From assembly GCA_964544765.1 (NCBI GenBank), contig CAZJDM010000098.1, positions 1 to 16,768 on the forward strand: a DNA stretch of 16,768 bases. Direction: 5' to 3'. Of this stretch, positions 6,331 through 13,347 are shown piece after piece. A program made the translations under genes and the position numbers. A model generated the notes under the pieces. That model ran no database searches and was not told the origin of the DNA. It saw only the letters and a program-made list of their open reading frames with translations. Origin of the DNA: CAZJDM01 sp964544765 (GTDB lineage Bacteria; Bdellovibrionota_B; Oligoflexia; CAYFLR01). Numbering within the stretch: the stretch's first letter is position 1; each line of letters begins with the position of its first letter.

Positions 6331-9154
6331 GGCGGTCGCTCATATCCATCAGTTTTTCCAGGTAAGGTTTCTTCTTCAATAACTCTCCTTGAATTACAAT
6401 AGTAATCAAATCCAGCTTGATGTTATTTTGCATGAAAAACTGTATATTTTGAGGAGTTAGGTTGTTAATTTGTTTGAATAACTTTTGAGGTGTAACCTGG
6501 TGATGATCATAGAAATGAGCACAGTCTATTATTTGTTGATAAGATTCATGATAAATGGGCCAAGATCGGAAATAATATCGTTTTGAAGAGAGAACCTCAT
6601 TTTTGGTTGGCCCTTGGCTCTTTATTCTAGAAATTGTAAGGACGGTCTTATACAAAAGATTGTCTAAAGAGTTTTCATTTAAATTAGAAAAATGAATGTA
6701 AAATGTTGATGATGGTGAATGGATGCTTAAGGGAATCTTTGAATCAATTTCAATCAAACTACCTAGCTCTTCTTGCCATAAAATACGATTTAATCTCGAA
6801 GATGGATTGGGTTTAGAATTAAAAATGATGTTAGAGATAATACCTGGCGCAAGGCTGTCCTTAACTGTTGTTAAATTAATATGTCCCAGATAAACGTCTA
6901 ATGGAGAATTTTTTTTACCATTTTTATTATTATCAGGCTTTAGAAATAAAACATTACGTTTATTGGAAGCTTTTGGTGGTGCAATAATGGGAGTCATTTT
7001 GTATTTAGAGGGCCATTTGGCAAAATGTTTTTTAACTATTTGTTTGGCTTCATCAAAAGAAATGTTGCCTGAAATAAAAATTTTACAGTTATTAGGCAGA
7101 TAATAGTTCCTATGAAAACTTACTAAATCCAATGCTGATATATTCGAAATATTTTCAACAGTCCCTAAGGGAGAGGCGCCAAATGGATGATTTTTAAAAA
7201 CTGACGCTAAAAAGGCCCTTCTGGTTTGAGCTTTAATATTTTTTTGTTTGATTTTAATTCTGTTGATAAGAGCTCTATGGAAAATTTTTAATCGTTCTTT
7301 AGGAAAAGATGGAGTCAATAAAATCTCAGTAATAAATCGGAAAAATGATGGTAAATCATCTTTTAGCACTAGAGCATAAATTTTTGAAGGTGTTACTGAT
7401 ATCTGAAAACCAAATTGATCTAAATATTTTCTTATGTCCATGTAGGATTTCTGTTTAGTACCTTGTAATAACATATCTTTAAATAATGCTAATAACCCCA
7501 TTTGATTACTGGGTAGATACGAATTATTGATATTGAAGAAAATAGAAACAGCAATAACATCACGCCTGTAATCCTTGAGATATAGTAATTTTAAGCGATT
7601 GGAATAAGTATGCCTTTTTTCAATGATGGAAGGGACCTCTTCTTTGGTATATTTAGTTTTGCTGGTGATCAGTAAATCATCCTTATAAAAAAGGTTAGCA
7701 TGGTGGGATTTTAATTTGGCCACTGCTTGTTTATAATTGATCTTATTCTCTTTAGCCGATTTATTGGAAGATAAATGTGCATAAAAACAATTGGTTTTTT
7801 TAAAGGATTTAGCAACAGTTTGCTGAATATTTTTGACGTTAAGAATATCTAACTCACTTATTGGATCTTGGTCTGAAAGATATTTATTGGAAATGTTGTG
7901 TTTGGCCAGGTATGATACAATCCCTTGATTGGTTTCAAAATTGTTTAACATTTGGTAAATATACTGTCTTTTAATTATGACCAGCGTGTTTTGATCCAGT
8001 ATTGTTTTAGCTGCTTTATCTATCAGGCTTTCTAAGGCAGCTTTAGTTGTATTATAACCTTTATCTTTATAAAGATCGGATAGTATATAAACATAATCAG
8101 TATTATGTCCTTTTATTACCCGAATTTGGTTAAAAATTAATTCATCGGATAGATTATTATTTATTTTCAAGAGTGATAAAGAAGTCATTAATTTTAAAGA
8201 GTCTGTACTATTTTTAATTGTTATAGGACAAATGGCCATCAATTGATTTAATGGACTGTTCAGAATAATAGTGTCTTTAATATCTTTTGGGATCCTGATC
8301 TTATCATTTTTAGTGGTAGTTTTGGTCTCGGTTTTTATTTCATTTGATTTAAGATTAGGTGATTTAAGATTAGGAAGTCCAGACATTTTGACAATAGGTG
8401 AAAAATACTTCATTATTTTTCGTTTCATTTCACTTGGTACAAAATCCCCAGCCACTGTAATAAGAGCATTATTGGGAGATAGGTTGTGTTTAATGAATAA
8501 ATTCACATCTTTCAATTTTATTGAAACCACATCATTATATCTTCCAAAAGGAGGATTAATCTGCTTAGCTTTTTCCAAAATCTTATAGGCATTAAATAGA
8601 TTATGTGCATCGGTTTGATAATCAGTATTATTTTGGTATTGATAGATGTCTTTTAGAGCCCTCAATTTAGCAAAAACTAAATTTTTATTAGTTGTGTTAT
8701 TGTATTTCATTCTGTTAGCTTCTATTTCTAAAATACGATTATAGTTATCTTTACTATAATTAGAATTAGCTCTAGGCAAGGTATATGTATAACTAATTGA
8801 TTCATGGTTAATTTGATTATGATAAGAGCCGCCAATGGTAAACATATATTGTTCAATGTTTATTGCCTGTTTTTTGGATGCATATTTTCTTTGAACAGGT
8901 AAATGTCGTGCAATGTTTGCTATACCACTACTTCCCTTAGGATCATCTGAACTTCCGGTTTTGTATGTCATACGAATACTAATGGTTTGGGCGTTAGTAT
9001 CAGGGAATAACACTACTTTAAGTCCATTTAATAAGGAAAATTGAGTGTTCTTTTTAGTTAGGTGGCTGGGCGGGGTAGGCATTTTTAATTTTGAAGCACT
9101 ACTAAGACTTCCTGTAAATAAGCACGATATAATTGTTCCAATAATTAAAGTCAT
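6323..9154 (-). CDS. M16-like exported protein, possible separate product of the fused frame
   Basis: This is the distal part of the fused frame, listed because it may be translated on its own from the ATG at 9154. It would be about 943 aa, the size of two-repeat M16 proteins such as PqqL. The N-terminus MTLIIGTIISCLFTG followed by SLSSASK resembles a signal peptide (IISC could be a weak lipobox), implying export, which cannot be squared with a cytoplasmic DNA repair enzyme if the two stay joined. M16 landmarks kept include ILEIEANRM (767-775 of the fusion) and, in the second half, HPFGASPLGTVENI and the segment around NYYLPNNCKIFISGNIS. The zinc ligands are missing in both halves. It is either a non-catalytic M16 homologue or a partner of an active one elsewhere. 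Confidence 0.55.
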   Translation of the reverse strand: MTLIIGTIISCLFTGSLSSASKLKMPTPPSHLTKKNTQFSLLNGLKVVLFPDTNAQTISIRMTYKTGSSDDPKGSSGIANIARHLPVQRKYASKKQAINIEQYMFTIGGSYHNQINHESISYTYTLPRANSNYSKDNYNRILEIEANRMKYNNTTNKNLVFAKLRALKDIYQYQNNTDYQTDAHNLFNAYKILEKAKQINPPFGRYNDVVSIKLKDVNLFIKHNLSPNNALITVAGDFVPSEMKRKIMKYFSPIVKMSGLPNLKSPNLKSNEIKTETKTTTKNDKIRIPKDIKDTIILNSPLNQLMAICPITIKNSTDSLKLMTSLSLLKINNNLSDELIFNQIRVIKGHNTDYVYILSDLYKDKGYNTTKAALESLIDKAAKTILDQNTLVIIKRQYIYQMLNNFETNQGIVSYLAKHNISNKYLSDQDPISELDILNVKNIQQTVAKSFKKTNCFYAHLSSNKSAKENKINYKQAVAKLKSHHANLFYKDDLLITSKTKYTKEEVPSIIEKRHTYSNRLKLLYLKDYRRDVIAVSIFFNINNSYLPSNQMGLLALFKDMLLQGTKQKSYMDIRKYLDQFGFQISVTPSKIYALVLKDDLPSFFRFITEILLTPSFPKERLKIFHRALINRIKIKQKNIKAQTRRAFLASVFKNHPFGASPLGTVENISNISALDLVSFHRNYYLPNNCKIFISGNISFDEAKQIVKKHFAKWPSKYKMTPIIAPPKASNKRNVLFLKPDNNKNGKKNSPLDVYLGHINLTTVKDSLAPGIISNIIFNSKPNPSSRLNRILWQEELGSLIEIDSKIPLSIHSPSSTFYIHFSNLNENSLDNLLYKTVLTISRIKSQGPTKNEVLSSKRYYFRSWPIYHESYQQIIDCAHFYDHHQVTPQKLFKQINNLTPQNIQFFMQNNIKLDLITIVIQGELLKKKPYLEKLMDMSDRLD

Positions 9155-11032
9155 TACTTGTTTGTTTAGGGATTTAGCTAATTGTTTGATCTTTTGAATT
9201 GTTTTAGTAGTAATTCCTTTAATTGATTCTAGATCCTTGGAATCAGCTTTGATGATTTTATCGATAGATCCAAAATGTTGTAAAAGACGCCTTTTCAAAA
9301 CTGGTCCAATTCCTGGTATATCGTCAAGAATACTGTGTAAAGATTGTTTATCGCGTGATTTTCGATGATAAGAAATAGCAAAACGGTGAGCTTCATCCCG
9401 TAAAAGGGTTAAATGATTGTAGGTCTTGCTACCCGGTTTTAAAATTAAGGGATTTTTGCGCCCAGGAAGAAAAATACGTTCCATTGTTTTCTTGGAATTA
9501 TCTGTTTTACGTTGATTGAGTTTATTATATTGACTACTTTGAGTAGTTTTACGGGCTTTAGCTAAACCAATTAATGATACCTTGATATTTAATTCATCTA
9601 AAATTCGTTTTATTACCATAAGCTGACCCTTTCCTCCATCCACTACTATTATATCAGGTTCGGTTTCATCTTGCAGTGACCTTGTAAAACGTCTTTCTAA
9701 AACTTCTTTTAAACAGGCGTAATCATCTTGAGGATTGGCTTTTTTAATTTTAAACTTGCGGTAATCGGTTTTGGACAATTTTCCTTCAATGGAGACCGAC
9801 ATAGCTCCAACCGTTTGATTACCTTGAGTGGTAGAGATATCATAGCATTCTATTCGTTGGGGAGTCTTATTTAGCTTTAATGAATTTTGTATTGATTCTA
9901 GGATAGCTAGCCCTGATTTTTCAGATTGATGATATTTATTAGCTAACTGTAATGCATTGGTATTGGCCAATTTATGTAATTTGATTATCTCGGGTTTGTG
10001 AGGTAGAGATAAGCTAACTTTCTTTTGATGCTTTTGCTTAAACAAATTTTTTAAGGAAGGAATTATACCATTTGAAGGAAGAATGATTTTGTTAGGAGGG
10101 GCCGTGTTCCAATAAAATTGAATCAAAACAGTTTCTAAATAGGAGTCTTGCCAAGGTAAAGTAAGTGGTACATTGAAAGTATTAATATGAGTTATTCGTT
10201 TTTCCCGGATATGTAGAATACAGAAAAAAGCGCGATTTTTAGTATTGTGAACGGAGACGATATCTTGATCAACTAATGAGGGGTGGACGATATGTTGCTG
10301 AATTTTGAGTTTTTCAATCTTTTTAATTTGATCCCTTATGACCGCCGCTTGTTCATAATTAAGGTTTTTAGAGGCTATTTTCATTTCTTTTTTTAACTCA
10401 GATAATAGTTTGTTATTTTTACCTTCCAATAGTAGCAAGGCGGCTTTTACCAAGTTTTGATATTCAATTTTATTGATTTTCTCAACACAAGGAGCGGTGC
10501 ATTTTTTTATTTGGAACAGTAGGCAGGGACGTTTGACTTGCTTAAAAGTGCTATCTTTACATCGACGTAAACCAAAAATATCATTAAGTAACGTTAACAC
10601 CTCCCTAATACCTCCTATCTGCAAAAAAGGACCAAAATATCGGGCTCCATCAGAGGAAATTTTACGAACGACTTCTAAACGAGGAAAATCATGATTGACC
10701 GTTAATTTTAAAAAAGGAAATTGTTTATCATCTTTGAGTAAAATATTATATTTGGACTGGTGTTCCTTGATGAGATTGTTTTCCAGAATTAACGCCTCTA
10801 CTTCATTGGAGGTAATGAAATATTCGATCTTGGCTATCTGTTTTACTAAGGTTTGAGTTTTATAATCATGCTCCTTATTATTTTGAAAATAGCTCTTAAT
10901 TCTATTACGAAGGTTCTTGGCCTTACCAACATAGATTATTTCGTCTTTAGCATTATGCATTAAATAAACACCGGGATCAGTGGGAAAAGTTGTTGTCTTG
11001 AATTGAAAAAGGCTAGCCTTCTTTGGGGACAT
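6323..11032 (-). CDS. uvrC: UvrC fused in frame to an M16 peptidase-like protein
   Basis: One open frame of 1569 codons. Residues 1-626 are a complete UvrC, the subunit that makes both incisions in nucleotide excision repair: GIY-YIG nuclease (about 17-95, GVYLMHN and YVGKAKNLRNR), a four-Cys motif (C158, C170, C178, C182; in E. coli UvrC the equivalent cysteines are reported to bind a [4Fe-4S] cluster), UVR motif (about 210-243), RNase H-like nuclease (about 394-555, with ECYDIS, VVDGGKGQL and DEAHRFA) and helix-hairpin-helix (about 567-620). From M627 a hydrophobic signal-like segment opens a protein of about 940 aa with two M16-type halves. The zinc motif HxxEH is NIARH (706-710) in the first half and ALFKD (1182-1186) in the second, so peptidase activity is unlikely. 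M627 (ATG at 9154) could be an internal start, but it has no Shine-Dalgarno. The gene follows uvrB by 21 bp. The start gives a normal UvrC N-terminus. Confidence 0.9.
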   Translation of the reverse strand: MSPKKASLFQFKTTTFPTDPGVYLMHNAKDEIIYVGKAKNLRNRIKSYFQNNKEHDYKTQTLVKQIAKIEYFITSNEVEALILENNLIKEHQSKYNILLKDDKQFPFLKLTVNHDFPRLEVVRKISSDGARYFGPFLQIGGIREVLTLLNDIFGLRRCKDSTFKQVKRPCLLFQIKKCTAPCVEKINKIEYQNLVKAALLLLEGKNNKLLSELKKEMKIASKNLNYEQAAVIRDQIKKIEKLKIQQHIVHPSLVDQDIVSVHNTKNRAFFCILHIREKRITHINTFNVPLTLPWQDSYLETVLIQFYWNTAPPNKIILPSNGIIPSLKNLFKQKHQKKVSLSLPHKPEIIKLHKLANTNALQLANKYHQSEKSGLAILESIQNSLKLNKTPQRIECYDISTTQGNQTVGAMSVSIEGKLSKTDYRKFKIKKANPQDDYACLKEVLERRFTRSLQDETEPDIIVVDGGKGQLMVIKRILDELNIKVSLIGLAKARKTTQSSQYNKLNQRKTDNSKKTMERIFLPGRKNPLILKPGSKTYNHLTLLRDEAHRFAISYHRKSRDKQSLHSILDDIPGIGPVLKRRLLQHFGSIDKIIKADSKDLESIKGITTKTIQKIKQLAKSLNKQVMTLIIGTIISCLFTGSLSSASKLKMPTPPSHLTKKNTQFSLLNGLKVVLFPDTNAQTISIRMTYKTGSSDDPKGSSGIANIARHLPVQRKYASKKQAINIEQYMFTIGGSYHNQINHESISYTYTLPRANSNYSKDNYNRILEIEANRMKYNNTTNKNLVFAKLRALKDIYQYQNNTDYQTDAHNLFNAYKILEKAKQINPPFGRYNDVVSIKLKDVNLFIKHNLSPNNALITVAGDFVPSEMKRKIMKYFSPIVKMSGLPNLKSPNLKSNEIKTETKTTTKNDKIRIPKDIKDTIILNSPLNQLMAICPITIKNSTDSLKLMTSLSLLKINNNLSDELIFNQIRVIKGHNTDYVYILSDLYKDKGYNTTKAALESLIDKAAKTILDQNTLVIIKRQYIYQMLNNFETNQGIVSYLAKHNISNKYLSDQDPISELDILNVKNIQQTVAKSFKKTNCFYAHLSSNKSAKENKINYKQAVAKLKSHHANLFYKDDLLITSKTKYTKEEVPSIIEKRHTYSNRLKLLYLKDYRRDVIAVSIFFNINNSYLPSNQMGLLALFKDMLLQGTKQKSYMDIRKYLDQFGFQISVTPSKIYALVLKDDLPSFFRFITEILLTPSFPKERLKIFHRALINRIKIKQKNIKAQTRRAFLASVFKNHPFGASPLGTVENISNISALDLVSFHRNYYLPNNCKIFISGNISFDEAKQIVKKHFAKWPSKYKMTPIIAPPKASNKRNVLFLKPDNNKNGKKNSPLDVYLGHINLTTVKDSLAPGIISNIIFNSKPNPSSRLNRILWQEELGSLIEIDSKIPLSIHSPSSTFYIHFSNLNENSLDNLLYKTVLTISRIKSQGPTKNEVLSSKRYYFRSWPIYHESYQQIIDCAHFYDHHQVTPQKLFKQINNLTPQNIQFFMQNNIKLDLITIVIQGELLKKKPYLEKLMDMSDRLD

Positions 11033-11053
11033 ATTTTTCTCGTCACTACAAAA

Positions 11054-13048
11054 CTACAAAAAGGACAGCTCCAGTTTTTGCAGCGCAAATAACCGATCTC
11101 TTAAAGTAGCTGCTTTTTCAAAATTTAGTTCCTTGGCAGCTTCTTTCATTTCTGCTCGTAATTGCTTCATATCTTTTTTCAACTCAGATAGTGAACTATA
11201 ACTCTTTTGTTGTTTGTCTAAAATATCTCTCTCATCTGATTCTAGATTATATATTTCTTTAAGTGGTTTGCTAATATTTTTTTGGATCGACTTAGGGGTG
11301 ATATTGTGTTGACGATTATATTCAGTTTGGATTTGGCGCCTTCTCACCGTTTCATCTATACATGTTCTCATCGCATCTGTAACAGTATCTCCAAAAAATA
11401 AAACCTTACCATTAACATTACGTGCGGCTCGTCCAGTAGTTTGAATCAATGATGAAGCCGATCGTAAAAATCCTTGTTTATCAGCGTCAAGAACAGCTAC
11501 TAAGCTAACTTCTGGTAGATCAAGACCTTCTCGAAGCAGGTTGACTCCTATTAGAACATCGATTTCTCCTGATCTAAGCCTACGTATTATTTCGACTCGT
11601 TCTATGGAATCTATTTCTGAATGTAAATATTCACATTTAATTTCTAGTTTACTATAATATTGGGTTAGTTCTTCGGCAAACCTCTTGGTTAAGGTGGTGA
11701 TTAATATTCGCTCTCCCCGTTTAATCACTTCATTTATTTCACTATATAATTCGTTAACTTGATCCTTGGTGGGTTTGACTATTATCTGTGGATCAACCAG
11801 ACCGGTAGGGCGAATAATCTGATCAATATGTTTATCACCCGTTTTACCTAATTCATACTTAGCGGGAGTTGCTGAGACATAGATAGTTTGTCCCACAATG
11901 TTCTCGAATTCTGAGAAAGTTAGAGGTCTATTATCGAGTGCCGCAGGTAGTCTAAAGCCAAACTCCACTAAAGTTTCCTTTCTGGAACGATCTCCTTTAA
12001 ACATACCTCCTATTTGAGGAACTGAAACATGAGATTCATCGATAAAAAGTAAAAAGTCTTTGGGAAAATAATCCAGCAAGGTGGGAGGGGCTTCTCCCGG
12101 TTTTCTGCCAGTAAGAAAGCGGGAATAATTTTCAATACCCGAGCAATATCCAATTTCCTGTATCATCTCAATGTCATGCATTGTACGGGATTCAAGCCTC
12201 TGGTATTCTACTAACTTATTTTCTTTTTTATAAAATTGCAGTCGGTCTTGTAGCTCGATTTGAATTTGATTTATAATTCCGGAAACACTGGGTTGATCAG
12301 TTACATAGTGAGATCCGGGAAAAATGAGACATTGCTTGGGTTGTTCTAGTACTTCGCCGGTAATAGGGTCAATAATAGCTATTTCTTCTACAGTATCTCC
12401 AAAAAACTCTATACGAATGGCTTCTTTTCTTTTATCCGCGGGTAGGATGTCTATTATGTCTCCTCTTACTCGGAAGGTACCTCGATGAAAGTCTATATCG
12501 TTTCTTTCATATTGTATGTCAACTAAAGAGCGTAAAAAGGCATCTCGATCTAATTCTCCACCTTTTTCAATAGTGATGGCCATTTTTTTATAAGTTTGTG
12601 GATCTCCTATGCCGTATATGCATGAAACACTTGATACAATTATCACGTCTCTTCTGGAAAGAAGGGAAGTAGTTGCTGAATGCCTCATTTTATCGATATC
12701 ATCGTTGATGGAAGAATCTTTTTCGATAAAGGTGTCTGTATTAATAATATATGCTTCTGGTTGGTAATAATCGTAATAACTTACGAAGTATTCAACCGCG
12801 TTATCAGGAAACAACTCACGAAATTCTGAAAATAGTTGAGCGGCCAAGGTTTTGTTATGTGCTAAGACAAGAGTAGGTCTTTGAACCTGTTCTATAATAT
12901 TAGCCATGGTAAAGGTTTTACCTGAGCCAGTCACTCCTTTTAGAATCTGATGTTTTTGATTGGCATCCAATCCTTGACATATTTGGGCAATAGCTTGCGG
13001 TTGGTCGCCCGTAGGGGTATATGTTGCTTGTATCTTAAAAGGCCTCAT
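11054..13048 (-). CDS. uvrB: Excinuclease ABC subunit B
   Basis: UvrB is the damage-verifying helicase-like subunit of nucleotide excision repair: it is loaded by UvrA and recruits UvrC. Length 664 aa is normal. Visible features: Walker A GVTGSGKT (38-45), the beta-hairpin YYDYYQPEAYI (91-101) that probes damaged DNA, the DEAD-box-like LLFIDESHV, SATPAKYELGKTG, motif VI QTTGRAARN, and a C-terminal UVR motif (about the last 40 residues, containing KEAAKELNFEKAATLRDRL) that binds the matching motif in UvrC. The start is supported by the normal N-terminus MRPFKIQATYTPTGDQPQAI. The Shine-Dalgarno is weak (GGTAG) and overlaps one arm of a perfect inverted repeat. uvrC follows after 21 bp, so the two subunits form one transcription unit, which is not the usual arrangement in E. 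coli. Confidence 0.97.
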   Translation of the reverse strand: MRPFKIQATYTPTGDQPQAIAQICQGLDANQKHQILKGVTGSGKTFTMANIIEQVQRPTLVLAHNKTLAAQLFSEFRELFPDNAVEYFVSYYDYYQPEAYIINTDTFIEKDSSINDDIDKMRHSATTSLLSRRDVIIVSSVSCIYGIGDPQTYKKMAITIEKGGELDRDAFLRSLVDIQYERNDIDFHRGTFRVRGDIIDILPADKRKEAIRIEFFGDTVEEIAIIDPITGEVLEQPKQCLIFPGSHYVTDQPSVSGIINQIQIELQDRLQFYKKENKLVEYQRLESRTMHDIEMIQEIGYCSGIENYSRFLTGRKPGEAPPTLLDYFPKDFLLFIDESHVSVPQIGGMFKGDRSRKETLVEFGFRLPAALDNRPLTFSEFENIVGQTIYVSATPAKYELGKTGDKHIDQIIRPTGLVDPQIIVKPTKDQVNELYSEINEVIKRGERILITTLTKRFAEELTQYYSKLEIKCEYLHSEIDSIERVEIIRRLRSGEIDVLIGVNLLREGLDLPEVSLVAVLDADKQGFLRSASSLIQTTGRAARNVNGKVLFFGDTVTDAMRTCIDETVRRRQIQTEYNRQHNITPKSIQKNISKPLKEIYNLESDERDILDKQQKSYSSLSELKKDMKQLRAEMKEAAKELNFEKAATLRDRLFALQKLELSFL

Positions 13049-13054
13049 AATTCT

Positions 13055-13077
13055 ACCAATATTAACTAAATATTGGT
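13055..13077. promoter_or_regulatory. Perfect 9-bp inverted repeat in front of uvrB
   Basis: ACCAATATT and AATATTGGT are separated by 5 bp and begin 7 bp from the uvrB start codon. Read as RNA, the stem would include part of the only Shine-Dalgarno-like sequence (GGTAG), so it could hinder initiation. Read as DNA, it has the form of a dimeric repressor operator. It does not match the E. coli LexA box. Confidence 0.55.
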
Positions 13078-13144
13078 TTGGTTACAAGAGCTTCTTCAAG
13101 AGCTTTTACAACAACTTCTTTGAGAGTTTTTTCAATGTGTTATT

Positions 13145-13173
13145 ATTGTACTAACGACCGAGAGTGTTGTCTT
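13145..13173 (-). promoter_or_regulatory. Candidate promoter of uvrB-uvrC
   Basis: On the minus strand AAGACA (13168-13173) and TACAAT (13145-13150) are separated by 17 bp. The -10 box matches consensus at five of six bases and the -35 at four of six. It would give a leader of about 90 nt that contains two GCTCTTG direct repeats and the inverted repeat. A second, less likely choice is TTGACA at 13305-13310, whose best -10 (TACCAT) is only 15 bp away. Confidence 0.45.
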
Positions 13174-13347
13174 AGTCCTTGGCACCTAGTTAGTAAAAAT
13201 CCTTTAGTTAAAACAGGAAGATCCCTAAATTTGAGAGGATAGCCTGGACAGAACCATCCTGTATTTCATTAACATAGTCGTAGATGGTAGCAAAATAAAA
13301 AAAATGTCAATTTTAAATAAAATTCATAATATCACAATTGATTTCGA

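Larger units (their letters stand above)
13049..13347. other. Divergent intergenic region between uvrB and the phosphoesterase gene
   Basis: No gene is supported. It holds the inverted repeat and candidate promoters described separately, a direct repeat CAAGAGCTT...CAAGAGCTT around 13085-13104, and a very A-rich stretch around 13291-13318. It should also contain the promoter of the phosphoesterase gene, for which I see no convincing boxes. Confidence 0.6.

Noticed and set aside
8271..8588. A 105-codon plus-strand frame opposite the M16 region
   Set aside because: It lies fully antisense to a well-supported coding region and resembles no family; its composition mirrors the opposite strand.
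9140..9170. Programmed frameshift between uvrC and the M16 part
   Set aside because: The two parts are already in one uninterrupted frame, so no frameshift is needed; the alternative frames end within a few codons.
13257..13276. A LexA-like box (CTGT...ACAT) upstream of uvrB
   Set aside because: The spacing and second half do not match CTGT-N8-ACAG, and it is too far from any supported promoter.
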